A stretch of 64,000 nucleotides of DNA from Kappaphycus alvarezii (taxonomy: Eukaryota > Rhodophyta > Florideophyceae > Gigartinales > Solieriaceae): assembly GCA_002205965.3 (NCBI GenBank), contig NADL03000691.1:62001-126000 (forward strand). Direction: 5' to 3'. This document shows, piece after piece, positions 1 to 11,149 of this stretch (position 1 is its first letter; each line of letters begins with the position of its first letter). The notes under the pieces were generated by a model. The model saw only the letters and a program-made list of their open reading frames with translations, did not search any database and had not been told where the DNA came from. The translations under genes and the position numbers were made by a program.

Positions 1-1110
1 GTATGTAATCGACCACATCTCCCATTTTGAGTCCTCTTGGCCAAGTCCGCGATTGAGTCCAGGAATGCCCTCCAGCCCTTTCCTGGAATCAATCGCGGGC
101 TTGGAAGACAAGCATGTAGCGTTCCAACTGCTGCGATCATGCTTTGGGGTATGCCAAATGTGCTACTTCTTGCAAGTCCTGCCCCCATCCTGCACCACCG
201 AAGGCGCGATGGAGTTCGATCGCAGAATGGAGCGCTGCCTACGGTCCATCGCATGGGGGTGTTCTAGACTCCGAGGTCTGCCGAGAGCTCCAGCTGCCGG
301 TCAAGCCCGCGGACCCCAAAAAGCCCTCCTTGGGAATAGGGCTCACCTCCGCGAAGACTATCGCCCCTGCAGCCTTCCTCGCGTCAAGCTCGGCAACGGA
401 AAAGCTGGCCAGACACTTCTTGCCACCGCCAATCAAGTCTCTGGAAACATACGCCGCCGCCGTGGACGCCCATCGGAAATGGTCCCTGTCTTACCTACCG
501 TCCAAGATCATCCCGTTCACTGTGTTCTGCTCTCAAAAAACACCACCGCAGAAGACACTAACGGATGCTTCTCATGAGGCAGTGCTACAGGCGATTCCCA
601 CCGGAGACTGCAGGAGACAAGCCTTCCGCGCATCCATGGGGCTTCCGGGCTCCAAAGAATGGGTATACTGTGCGCCATCTCCCGGACTGCAAACGCATTT
701 CGAGGCCCGACAATTTTCCCAGTGGCTCCGATATCACTGCCAAGTCCCGCTGTTTGCTCCTGGCACACCATGCCCAAGAGTAAACTGCCCTCAGACGTTG
801 GACGTGTATGGTGACCACCTCCTCCACTGCCTGCACGACCCCCACAGGAGCATCCGTCACGACCGGCAAGTGAATCTTTTGGCTAAGGACCTGGCCAAAG
901 CCGCCCGCAACCCCGTCGTAGAGCCGCGAGAGGGCCTCCATCACACGAGACCGGATATTCGGGCAATGGGAAGCCGCGGGGGGACTGACTTCTTCGACAT
1001 CACCTTTGTCAATCCTCTCGCGCCATCGAACTTCACCACGTAGCCAAAATCCTTTCGACAGACCTCTATTCCTGTGCCCGTGAAGGTTCCTTGCAAGGCG
1101 CACAAGCCTC
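1..1110 (+). mobile_element. LINE family A, 3' part (restriction-like endonuclease region)
   Basis: This is the C-terminal half of a non-LTR retrotransposon polyprotein; its RT lies off the left edge of the window. The main open frame is 144-1043. It contains a Cys/His finger around 769-831 (CPRVNC, then GDHLLHC) and then a PD-(D/E)xK-like endonuclease motif: RPDI near 949 and DFFDITF near 990. Such an endonuclease downstream of RT is established for R2/CRE/NeSL-type LINEs. The preceding ~200 nt read in another frame (53 to about 258), so the copy carries at least one frameshift near 255. The protein aligns by eye with the copy at 15.3-16.5 kb (for example CRELQLPV versus FRELQLPV). Similarity fades near 1110, before the family's usual LGGWHP tail, so the 3' end is also missing. 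It is a dead relic. Confidence 0.8.
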
Positions 1111-2540
1111 TAAAGTATTTTTTCTCTCTACAAACATTCTACTTGCAAGAATGTGTTATGGTAAGCGAAAAAGGTTTTGTTAAAATAGGAGATAACCGCT
1201 TATGAAATTCTTTGCATGCCTCGACGACATTGACGACATTCTGAACGCAAATAATTATTACCTAATGTGCGACTCGGGAGAACTATCAGGCTTGGCTACA
1301 TCTTAGGTCATCTCACCCAGAAATCCATCACGGAAATCCTATTCGTCGACCTTCCCGTCCGCCTCCATCAAGTTGCCCCCGAACTGGGCAACGAAACACC
1401 TGAACATTTACTCGTCTAACGAAATGAATTCCCCCGTCGCTCTTTCCATTTTAATGGTGAATTTTCTGTTCAAAAAGAAGAAAAGAAAATCATCCATTCG
1501 AGCTCGAACACTAGCATGGAAATTTGGGCACTATCGTGATCACTGCACTACAGACGCGTTCTTCAATGGACCAGAACGCTTCGGGGAGGTCAGATAGGAG
1601 ACTCGTCGTGAGATGGAATCTGAAGACTTGGTAATCACACCCAAGGTCCCTCGTCCTAGTTACAGTCATGACAATGAGAACAAAAGAAAGCATTACCGGT
1701 AAACAGGAAACAAATCATAAAAGTACAGTCCTCGGTGTAATACTGCATTCATGTATCGTGGTCTGGCCAAGATACAGCTAGTACGGCGGTTATAATCTTA
1801 TCGGCACCTATTATATCGGAGGTATACGGGGGTTTGTTTTCAGTTACAGAAAAGCAAGTTGATACCCAGTCAACTTGTATGCCACCAAGCTCAACTATGT
1901 AAGGTGACTGACTACCGAGAGGGCCCAGCAGGACACATTCGTGACTTTTCCCCAACTGAATCCACTTATTCGACTGGAAAATGAAGATGAAACTTTTGCG
2001 TACTGAATAGAACAGAATAGACTTGTTTCTGCAGTTAAAGCTAAAACAAACTCTGTCCATAATAGATACAACACTGTATTTGTTGAAAGTCACGCTAACG
2101 CTCTTGAGAGCCTATCGAATGAATGCCGAAAATTAGAGTTCCAAAACTAGCATCTACGTTCAGCTAAATGGCGACACGCACCTCAGAAATCTCACACTGC
2201 TCCAGGTACCAGTATAATTCATCCAACTAACGTGTAGATAGCTTCAGTGTTTCACTGATGCTTACCGCAACTGTCAGAATACAATTGTTTGGTAATTTTG
2301 AATCACCCGTTTGTTGAGACAAGGATCCTGTGTGCACTATGTGGTTCACTAATGTGACAGATGAAATGTGTGTTAAAGTGAAAGTAGTTTGGGCTACTAA
2401 GAAAGTATACCGACCTCCGCAGCTTCTGAGGCCAGGTTTTAAGAATACGCTATGCTGGCTTATCGTTTCATAGCAACCGCAGACCAGAATGGAGGAAACC
2501 AGGTGTGCGTTCATTATTAGAGTTTGAAAAGACGCCTTGG
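1111..2540. other. No recognised gene
   Basis: I find no recognisable coding region, RNA gene or repeat in this stretch. The open frames on both strands are under 120 codons and show no family motif. Confidence 0.5.
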
Positions 2541-2688
2541 AATTTGTGGGTGGTAAATCTTTATGGGTTGTACAATGTCGCACAGAGGCGTGCGGAGGGT
2601 ATTCATAAATTAACTACAGATGCGGGCGGCGGGTAGAAACCTGTCGCGCCTGCATGATTTTGAGACTAAATGCAAAAGACCAATTTGT
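2541..2688 (-). mobile_element. LINE family B 3'-end copy with target-site duplication
   Basis: A 5'-truncated LINE B copy of about 134 bp (2548-2681), in minus orientation. It begins on the plus strand with the family's 3' end, GGTGGTAAATC, followed by the 3' UTR and the last codons of the ORF. AATTTGT flanks it at 2541-2547 and 2682-2688, a 7-bp target-site duplication. Extreme 5' truncation plus a constant 3' end is the normal result of target-primed reverse transcription. Confidence 0.75.
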
Positions 2689-3780
2689 AGAGATTTTCCT
2701 TTCTGAAAAGATGGTACAGTAAAAGTAAATTTAATTACAGTATACAGACATTATCGTTTAGGACATCTGTGCCATTGTTGTGGGGTAGGTACGGTACAGT
2801 ACGGTACGGTACAGTACATACTGTATGGAAGCAATGAAAGAAAAGAGTTTCTGAATACTAATAGAAGACAAACAACACTAACGCAAAAACTGTGTTTTTG
2901 AGCAACTGGCCTACAAGCGTGCAACAACTTGAAGAAAAGCTGTACTGTACAGTATGTCTGAAAATTATTGTATGGTCAATATCCATTACAGTTGGCATAT
3001 TCAAGAGTTAAAAACTCTTCACATTGGTGCTTAAGATACTGCAAAAAACATACCAATAAAGAACAAATCATTCGCTGGAAACTAGCACTGTTCCTCTTGG
3101 TCACGTTCACCCGTTGACTAACCCTTTGGCTATGTTCTGTTGCGCTACCGCCAATCACATCATGCGCAATGTACAGAGCGTATAATGATTTTTCTATGCT
3201 CCTTTTACCTCTCTACTAGCCGGCCAACGCAACGCCCTCCACTACCCTCAGGTACTGCTTTCTGCTTCTGCAACGACACCCTTGAAAGCGCCACCGTACA
3301 GCTCTCACCGAGGACTGAATGTCCTTGGAAACTGTACAAGTTAAACTGTACAAGTTTCCTATTCATTTGTAATGATCACTGCATGAAGCCACCACTGCAC
3401 CAATCCGCCACCAACCCTTCCCCGGACCTGCCGTGCTGAATATTTCCTGTGTTCAGAAAGAAAATGAGTGAATCATCAATCTAGTTTTCTTACAACATCA
3501 TTGGTCAAAGGCCATGTACGATGCCTAATCCTCGACATACCTGCCGAGACAACGCTATGTTCACCGTCAACCAGCGTTCTCTCAGGAGAGGATTGCGAGC
3601 CTAACTACCATCAGTATCAGCAGCAAGCAAACCTGCCGCATCTCCGGGTGCCTGCCAGGTCACCATTTCTCCCACATTTAACAGCTCTTGGAAAATAGCT
3701 TAATGCAGGAGAAGTGACGCTACACCGACGATTTATGCGATAGCTGCATTCGCTTCAATTTCCTTCGGGTCACAGTGTCT
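2689..3780. other. No recognised gene; GTAC-rich simple repeat
   Basis: No gene or mobile element is recognised. A simple-sequence patch of alternating GTACGGTACAGTACG-type units lies at about 2786-2822. Related TACAGTAC-rich patches occur at 13361-13440 and near 13955-13985. Confidence 0.5.
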
Positions 3781-4113
3781 GTAAGCAGTGGTGGTAGATC
3801 TTTATTTGTCATACAATGTCGCACAGAGGCGTGCGGAGGGTATTTATAAATTAACTACGGATGCGGGCGGCGGGTAGAAACTTGTCGCGCCTGCATTATT
3901 TGGAGACTAAATGCAAAACGGGTAACGAAGTCGCGGAGCTCCTGATGAGGGGAGGAACCGCGACGAGAAGCAGCGAAGGAAGCAAGGCGGCGGAAAAAAG
4001 CCTTACCGTCGTCGCCCAAGGCGCCATAGATATCAATCCCGACGGGGGAGAGGAGGATATCGTTTCGGTTGCAGTAAGTGCCGTAATGACGATGTTTCTC
4101 TCGCGTAAGCAGT
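3781..4113 (-). mobile_element. LINE family B 3'-end copy with 9-bp target-site duplication
   Basis: 5'-truncated LINE B copy (3790-4104, minus strand) encoding the C-terminal tail of the polyprotein. Visible motifs include GIDIYGALGDDGKAFFRRL and HQELRDFVTRFAFSLQ, followed by a stop and the 3' UTR that ends in the family's ACCACC terminus. The tail resembles the C-terminal region after the endonuclease in many RLE-type LINEs (a 'ygalG...A..F...L' block followed by an R-rich helix). The copy is flanked by GTAAGCAGT at 3781-3789 and 4105-4113, a perfect 9-bp target duplication. It is one of the cleanest insertions in the window. Confidence 0.85.
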
Positions 4114-4872
4114 AAACTCGGTTTAGTGATCATTTTATAAAAGCGTATTTTTGTTTGTAATTGACATCGTTTCTGATTCGTGCCGATCAAATTCCATAGT
4201 AGTGGTCCCTTCACCTCAAGGCTCTTGACATGTACAGCTCTGTTGGTCCTGGCACCGATGCTGGACTGCACTGCATCTCCGAACGCATGGCATCTCGAGA
4301 AGAGACCAGCCCTGTCGCCGAACCCAGTCTCTTGCTTGTTATGAGCTCTTTGGTTCAGCAAAGAAATTCGATTACAATCCATCTCAGTACGCTGTACCAC
4401 CAAGAGCCGTGATAGTCCTACACTACTCTTCTAGTAAGGGTCCCTCTCTCTGAGTGTATCTGATTCATTGAAAGCGCTGTAACTACATGCACGAGCTCCC
4501 CGTAGTGTTTTTAAAGACTACACGAAAGGCATTCCCCAAATAAAATCCCGCAGATTCAGTAGTCCTAAAAGCTAACTAGGCCTCGTAAAAAATGCAGTCC
4601 TTGCTAGGGGGTTCACAGTCGTTTTCAATTTTTTAATATCTGAAAAAAGCGACCAAAGTTCCCTGCGTTAGATTCTGCTGGGCTCGGGAGTTTTACTTCA
4701 AGTCTAACCGTCTGCGTTGCGATCCGCATCGCACAGCACTACATGGGATCCTTAACGTTCCCTCTAGAGCTCAACCGTAATTGTAAATGTGGAAAAAAAC
4801 TCTGGCGGGTATGACTGCACTCTCGTGCATCAGTTAATGAGTAGATCGGTGCTGCAGATGCTGGAGAAAGAG
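4114..4872. other. 3' flank of the MYB gene; no gene recognised
   Basis: No coding region is recognised. At 4112-4155 a block with CTCGGTTTAGTGA followed by an AT-rich stretch resembles 7289-7330. It may be a small shared repeat or a 3'-end signal region. Confidence 0.4.
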
Positions 4873-5883
4873 TCAGGCGTCCTCCAGCGCGGTACCTTCG
4901 GAAGAGTCCACCTTCATGGATTTGTCGAAAAAGTCCAAATCCAACTCTCCAGTATCTTGAAACATCATGGTTCCCTCAAGATCCCTATCCGCTGCTATTC
5001 CTGTAATCAGTTTCCTAAATTCGTCACAATTTGTCAAAACGTCTATATCCGAATTTTCTCCCATCCCGCGCACGCTACTACCATGATTGGCTGGGTCCAA
5101 CAACAAAGTTTTGCTGTTCTGCTTGTCTATTTCCACATGCATCTGATCATGAATCGTAGTCTTATCAGTTTCATTTCGGTTAGTCTTTTCTCCGAAAGTC
5201 GAGCGTAGGGCATTCGCCACCTGATTCTGCAACATTTTCGCTTCCCTTTCCATTTTCATTTGATACTTTTGCGCATGAGTTCTCACCTGCTTCGGTGTCC
5301 TCGTTGCAACAAGTTGGCTAATAGCAGCGTAATTTTTTGGACCAAACAGCTTTGTTGCGTACAAAAAAATGGTATGCTCCCTCTCTGTCCAGTATCTTGT
5401 CTTCTTCCTGCTGTTCATTTCCGGTTGCCCCGTTTTTGTCCTTTCTCCCGTTGCAGTATTTTTCTTTCCGATATTACTCCCCCGCCGTCCAACTTCCAGA
5501 TTTTTGCTATTCTCCGTCTCTATTTCCGATGGACTCATTCTCAACCCGGGTTGCATATTACTTGCGCGTAAAATGGCGGAGATATCTGAAACATCCAGTC
5601 GAGGTACCAAGTGGTACATAGGAAGAGCGGCGTGCATGACATTTGCGTTAAATTGGTACTGGTCAACGGGGCTCGAGAACGCTTGCAATGTAGCTGATGC
5701 ATTGGCTGCGGCATGGGATGAAGTAGCTGACTTGAATGCGGCGAGATGGGTCTGATATGTGCGGTGACGAAGTTGACGAAGTTTAGATTTATAATGAGCG
5801 AGGTCCGCACGGAGTTCGGAAATGCGCTTTAGTTGACGGTTGATGACTTCCTCATGGCCAAGGTCCTTAATTGCATCTGCCAT
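4873..5883 (-). CDS. MYB/SANT DNA-binding transcription factor (HAQKY type)
   Basis: A single uninterrupted frame of 336 residues. The start is taken as the ATG at 5883-5881; the frame stays open two codons upstream but has no earlier ATG. Residues about 5-45 are charged and heptad-like (VINRQLKRISELRADL), a probable coiled coil. A MYB/SANT repeat spans about 162-212: RYWTEREHTIFLYATKLFG, then TRTPKQVRTHAQKYQ. The closing THAQKY is the hallmark of the SHAQKYF class of single-repeat MYBs known in plants, algae, oomycetes and amoebae, which bind DNA in the nucleus. The C-terminus is acidic with hydrophobic residues (ELDLDFFDKSM) and could be an activation region; that is inference. It has no introns, no disruptions and a gene-like composition. 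It is the only convincing host gene in the window, with LINE debris on both sides. Targets and role cannot be told from sequence. Confidence 0.88.
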   Translation of the reverse strand: MADAIKDLGHEEVINRQLKRISELRADLAHYKSKLRQLRHRTYQTHLAAFKSATSSHAAANASATLQAFSSPVDQYQFNANVMHAALPMYHLVPRLDVSDISAILRASNMQPGLRMSPSEIETENSKNLEVGRRGSNIGKKNTATGERTKTGQPEMNSRKKTRYWTEREHTIFLYATKLFGPKNYAAISQLVATRTPKQVRTHAQKYQMKMEREAKMLQNQVANALRSTFGEKTNRNETDKTTIHDQMHVEIDKQNSKTLLLDPANHGSSVRGMGENSDIDVLTNCDEFRKLITGIAADRDLEGTMMFQDTGELDLDFFDKSMKVDSSEGTALEDA

Positions 5884-8850
5884 CGTCAAAAAGTTGCGGC
5901 TAGCATAAAGGGCGGGTGGGAGAAGATCGTTGAGAAATAGGACGGGAAAGGAGAGATAGAAGCGGAATAGATTAAAGAATGCAGAGAGGTAGCTGCAGAG
6001 ACTTTAGACAACATATTTTTGGTCGATACTGAAGCGGAGGAATTGCAATTCGGTTGAGAGCCTGTGTAGGTATCGAGTGCCGCGGCAGACAACATGTGGC
6101 GCTTGTTAACTCATAATGTAAAAGCATTGGGACTAAAGAAACAGCTAGCGGTAGGTTGATAGAAGGATGTATGTAATCTTGTCGATACGTAGAATTGAAG
6201 ACTCTCCAATCTTTCGATATTTAAATGGCGTTATTGTAGTCATGATTGCTTGCCTCTAAAATTGGCTACCGGGGAAAGAGTTTCAATCAACGAATAAAAG
6301 CCGAATCACTTGTATCGCGTCACGGACCCTCTCAAAGTTTACCTTGGAACCGATAATATAATTTTTACAATGAATACGAGCCCAGCAATCCATAAAGTAT
6401 TGAAGATTGAACTGCTGCAAACTAGATTTACCATTCGAATATTTGATTTACATAGAATGTACAAAATGGGGAAGGGAGTACTTGTGATAATGGTGGTTAA
6501 TAGATATATACAGATAGAGAGAGTCTTGTAGTTTTTCACTAGTGCGGCAAATTTTCAACCAATTTCGCAAACCATTCTTTGTATGAGGGGCTCTGACTCT
6601 CAAGTCTTATTCTGTACCTTAAATTCCTGGATATTGCTCGACTAGACAAACGAAACATTCACCAAAACGTTGACAAAATGACATTAGACACAATAGTTTG
6701 AAGGCCATCGAGATTCTACAAAAATCATGTGGCTGATACCAGTAGAAAATGCAGATCTCGAATACCAGAAAATTCTGAAATAGTAAAAGGTTATGAGATC
6801 ATGAACGTTTCGAATTGTAATCAACTCAATAATCGCTTGGTCAGAGCCCTAAGGCCCTTTGTGAACCTCGATCTACTTTGCCACCTTCGTTTCGAGGCTT
6901 GAATTAACTTTCACCCGTACCAGTGCTGGCCTGCTTCGTAGTGAAAAGGCCCTTTATTTCTTTGAGCAAGGCAAAATGCATTCTTTTTAAAAGCGTCTTC
7001 GGTGCAAATCGGTAACGGGGAATAGGACATGCTGTGCTGCAACACGAGACACTTACGGTGTTTTAATATTTGAGAGGTAGGGTAAACTGTGTTCTCTGGT
7101 TACAAGCAGTGGTCGCCGATTGGCCTGCAGAAAGGGATACGGCAGAAAGTAGTGAGCAATATTATTTACAAAGCTCGGTTGGGGTCTGCTAGCAGGCAGG
7201 CTGTGCAAAGGTTCGAGTGTTATGAAGTTGCCATCTTAGTTATCGCCGTGCGCTGTCTCTCGCATCACCTGATGCGTGAGTGACCCTGCTCGGTTTAGTG
7301 AACCTGTAATAAAAGAGTTTGTTTGTTGTTACTATATCTGTGCAACGACCGTCTCAGCGTTTTCAGCTATTAGTACACAAATAGCCTGATCGGCAAATAA
7401 TTTGGAATATTTTCCAGACTTGGACCCACTGTATGACTTCCAGATAAGGGTCTGTCTGTCTCACTCATAATAGCCATCATTCCCCCCTTTACCATCGAAA
7501 CTAAAACCACCCAGTTCCCTCATGCTTTTGAATAAAACGTCACCTTTCCCCCAGCGGCATCTACTCAAAAGAATTTACCTCAATAAATGGTTTGAAATAT
7601 GCTCGGAGGTTGCGAGAACTGCAATCTGGGCCAATAATCTCTAGGAGCGCAAAGGAGATATTTGAAATTCCCGTTGTAATTAATCTCGCAGATTAATATT
7701 CTCATAAACCTCAGCGATGCATTATTTTCAGCATTATATTCGTGTCAGATGTGATCGCCGAGAACATTCACTGGCTTGCGGCAGTGGTGGAAAGTAAAAG
7801 GCGGGCGCTTGGGGATGGTCGACCGCCAAAGTGCCGTTGGTGGATGACGATACACTGTGTAGCGGGCAAAGTAGTAGCCTTGGTGGAGCGGCCGAGGAAG
7901 AAGTATGTGCTGGGCTGTAAATAAAGCTTCTGACGCAAATAAGGAGGCATCTATGGAGGCACATATTGGCGTCACTGTGTCGAGAGGATGTGGGGTAGTA
8001 TCGGATTCGTCTCGCTTCCAGGAGGTCATGGCGCGTTGCTGCATCGTGATCGCAGAGGATGATGTATTTGTGGTTAACTCAAAGAGAAGGCTTGGCGAGA
8101 AGTGGCAGCGAGCAGAAGGATGGGCAACAACAATAACGTGAAACGAGAGGAAGAGCGAATCGGGGAAGTGGTTTGGGCGGGTAGGGAACTACAGATACCA
8201 AGGTACAGGCGGTCGGACCGCACGGAAGGACGTGGCTTGGAGAACTTGGCAGTGGGTGCTCAGACTAGGACTGCGACGCTGAAGATAACGGCGGCATGGA
8301 GAGAGAGGTCTAATAAAGTAGAGGCTTTAATCGCTCGGAAGAAATGCAATACTGGCTTCGTACCGACTCTTGATTCGGGGGTTAATCATTATGCAGGGGC
8401 TTTTGGGCAGCGCGTTGCATGGGGTTAGAGTGTGTTGTAGCGCGGAAGGAGTGCTTGGAGTCCCAATGGTAGGAGGAGCATATGCAGTGACAGAGGAATC
8501 GTTTACGGCAATAATTTTCTATGGTCTCTACGGCAGAATCTGACTACACAGCTGGGAACTAGATGGACCACGCCGGTCACGTGCTGTGGCCGGCGTGCGC
8601 GAGCAGCTAACCGTAGCAGTAGACAGAGGCGCACTAATTTGGCACCGACAATATAGCCCTTTAGACGGCTTTTCGTCAACAGTCAAATAAACGTTTTACC
8701 AGACCGAGGAAGACTGAGTTGAAAATGTGGTTTACCGACGGAGCGACGAGGAGGTTGGCGTCTTGATCGGCGCACTCACCTAGAGGGATGCCTCGTGGTA
8801 GGTAGGTTGAAGTACGGGCTGAAAATATTCGCGTGACGTTGCATTGCATG
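5884..8850. other. 5' flank of the MYB gene and non-coding sequence
   Basis: This holds the upstream flank of the MYB gene (5884 to about 6300). I see no strong TATA or other core-promoter motif that decides a start site. The rest carries no recognised gene. Between 7742 and 8428 the plus strand is purine-rich and holds short open frames of 60-108 codons in alternating frames without family motifs; a decayed gene is possible but unsupported. A small inverted repeat, CACGCCGG/CCGGCGTG, lies at 8569-8576 and 8590-8597 with CACGTG in its loop. Confidence 0.4.
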
Positions 8851-8853
8851 GGG

Positions 8854-8893
8854 TCGAATATATCTTCCAAGAATAAAGACCCAAACCTTCCCC
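8854..8893 (-). repeat. 45-bp dispersed unit, copy 1
   Basis: Minus-strand copy of the ~45-bp unit: G-rich start, TTTGGGT core, then TTGGAAGATATAT. Sequence outside the unit is unlike that around other copies. Confidence 0.7.
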
Positions 8894-8941
8894 ACTCCCC
8901 CTTACACGGGGCGTGGGGCGTATACCGTCGAGCGTCGTTTC

Positions 8942-9497
8942 CATGAGGGCATCATTCTCAAAGTGCGGATTGGAGATGGTGGGATGGATCGGAATTGTCT
9001 TCTAAAAGTAAAACACCAAAACCTTATCCGAGAGGATGTTGGTGGCGCTTTAGAGCAGGCGGAGGAAGTTGTCAATCTCGAGAGAATGGCAACTTTGTGC
9101 CAAGGATCTCTTTCTGGATGCTCTTTGTACTTGGATCGACTTGCAATTGCTGTAGTGGAACAGGAGAGGCGATTTTTTGCAACCGTACAGGTTATTGATG
9201 AAACAGGCGACAGTGACAAGACGAGCGGGGGGAATCGGGCATGGCCTGACATGCCACACGTACGGGAACGTCTGCATTGACCAAAAAGACGAATCAATTA
9301 GTCATGTGAGATATGCTTTAGAGGACGGTGTGTTTGATATAGTTAAAAAGGTTGGTATCAGTTTTGACATGGTTGGACGTTTGTTACAGACCAATGGAAT
9401 CTATCCCATCATTGATAGCTGCGGGCAGCAAGGTTTTCATCAAAACGCGTTAAAGCAATGGCGGGAAGAGGTGACCTTTTATTCAAATGCAGTATGA
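8942..9497 (+). other. Weak coding-like frames, function unknown
   Basis: Two overlapping plus-strand frames (8963-9280 and 9177-9497) give protein-like text (for example YALEDGVFDIVKKVGISFDM near 9310-9370). Neither matches a family I know, and a minus-strand frame of 131 codons overlaps them. Copy 2 of the 45-bp unit sits inside. I cannot call a gene. It may be a decayed coding segment. Confidence 0.2.
8988..9025 (-). repeat. 45-bp dispersed unit, copy 2
   Basis: Minus-strand copy about 95 bp from copy 1 and in the same orientation. Core GGTGTTTTACTTTTAGAAGA is preserved; the G-rich start is shortened. Confidence 0.6.
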
Positions 9498-9748
9498 GGG
9501 GACCTTGCGGCCCCAATCAAGCAATGGGGATTTGGTTGGGATGAGGTTGGAAAGGTAATGGCGGAGCCACTTGGGTATTCAGGATGCAAAATAAATGTTC
9601 ACTACGGTACATTGGGCGGCGACTAGAGGGTGGCCAGGAGTCGCGGGTGTAAGTCTCAAGATCGTTAGGGTGATTTTCATGTACGATGATTCGTTGAATG
9701 CGTAAATATTGCTGTCATAGGCTACTTTCTTCCGTTTGATTGAAGGTT

Positions 9749-9790
9749 GGAAAGGTTTGGGTGTTTTACTCTTGGAAGATATATCCGATC
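9749..9790 (+). repeat. 45-bp dispersed unit, copy 3
   Basis: A well preserved plus-strand copy containing TTTGGGTGTTTTACTCTTGG and then AGATATATCCGATC. Imperfect 5-bp flanks TTGAT/CTGAT are possible but not convincing. Confidence 0.75.
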
Positions 9791-10752
9791 TGATATGATA
9801 GCAACAATAAACATTTTTCTGTTCCAAGTAATGTATAGGAGGCCATATAGTCCACTCACCTTGAGTTTCCTACTAACTTTGTACTTTTGGGGTAGTAAAA
9901 CTCTTGACATTTTCGATTCATACCGCTGTTTTTTGTAATATGGTTACTAATCAACATTCATTCAATGGTAGTTAAAATTCAACGCAATCCTTATTGGCCA
10001 AAAGAGTTTACCAATTTGGAAGCAGCCTATAGCTCACAGGTAAAGGCTGCTTCCAGATTTCTTTAGTAGGACTAAGCCTCATCACACGTTAACACAACAA
10101 CGCCGTCCTCAATGCACTTGCAACCCGCAAGAAGCCAATCAGACCTCTCGTTATAGCCCGCGCGGCTCATTTCGAGGTGCAAATGAAATGTTCTACCACT
10201 CAGAAAAGCCCTTGTGAACAAAACAGCTCAAGCAGTGTACTGTATCTCAGTCTTGAACCAAGCAAGACAGTCTCAAGACTGAAGTGTACCTCTGGTCTCA
10301 AGTTCACTCCAACCATCGCCCTCCCCCTAAAACATCATCTAGTTTCTGCGCTGTTTACCCATGCCCCCGCCTGCATTTGCACCTTACTGCAGCAGCGAAG
10401 ACCCCGACCAGGAATTTTACGTAGCCTCTTGGCGCACTTCCATACCGTGCAGCCCAGGTCCTCATTGTGATCTCTTTCACTTTACTGCACATGCCCTCGT
10501 CCACCTCCGGTCATCTCTGAGCCCAACAGACGGACAAGACAGTTTACCGCACAGGCACAGATTGAAATGGGATTATCCGTTTCGACTGGTACAAGCGCAA
10601 GGGCCTCTTAAATTTTCAAGTTCTGTACCTGCGAAGCCCATCTACTGAGACCCACCGCTACTCATCATCCGCTGGCGTACGGCACTCTCATATTGTGTGC
10701 TTTTTAAAAAAATACTGCCGGCCGACGCCAGTGGCCATTAAACGAGAAACTC

Positions 10753-10780
10753 GGGGAAAGGTTTGGGTGTTTAACTCTTG
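10753..10780 (+). repeat. 45-bp dispersed unit, copy 4 (partial)
   Basis: The first ~28 bp of the unit (GGGGAAAGGTTTGGGTGTTT and a few bases more); the AGATATATCC end is missing. Confidence 0.55.
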
Positions 10781-10967
10781 ACCATGTACCGTACTTGTGG
10801 CCCATAGCAGGCACTTCAGGACAAAAATGTGATACCTGCCACCCCTCTCCATAACAAGTGTTCTTTTTAACCTCGAGACACCCGCCAAACCAAGGATTTG
10901 GCCAATCATGACCTACTCTTGCAAGTGCAGTTTCTGGACAGTGGAGATGATTGCACAACACTGTAGT

Positions 10968-11088
10968 TGATTACAAGTACATAGGATTGCCAACCTTTCC
11001 GTTACTCTCAGTAAACCAATCCAATTTCCCCCCCAAGTATACCAATCCATCCAAGTAAACCCAATTTTTCCAATTTCCCCCCCTGTAG
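10968..11088. repeat. Repeat R, copy 1 (shared with about 14.0-14.27 kb)
   Basis: The left part, TTACAAGTACATAGGATTGC followed by CAACCTTTCC, matches 13992-14034. The right part, AAGTATACCAATCCATCCAA and onward, matches 14222-14272. In the second locus the two halves are separated by a LINE A fragment. Each R copy ends close to the 5' junction of a LINE. Confidence 0.55.
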
Positions 11089-11149
11089 TTGAGCTGCTTC
11101 GGGTTTGAAGTACTGTTCCTTTACATTCGTTGACCTAGAAACACTTCTC

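Larger units (their letters stand above)
9498..10967. other. No recognised gene
   Basis: No gene is recognised. Two copies of the 45-bp unit lie here (listed separately). A local inverted repeat with arms GCAGCCT.TAG and AGGCTGC is visible near 10021-10051. Confidence 0.45.

Noticed and set aside
3140-3700. Plus-strand frames of 76-99 codons
   Set aside because: Low-information composition, no family motif, no supporting context.
7200-7225. tRNA T-loop-like GGTTCGAG (also near 56427)
   Set aside because: No matching acceptor, D or anticodon stems; no tRNA gene found anywhere in the window.
8902-9297. 131-codon minus frame as a gene
   Set aside because: No motif, and competing plus frames and a 45-bp unit overlap it.
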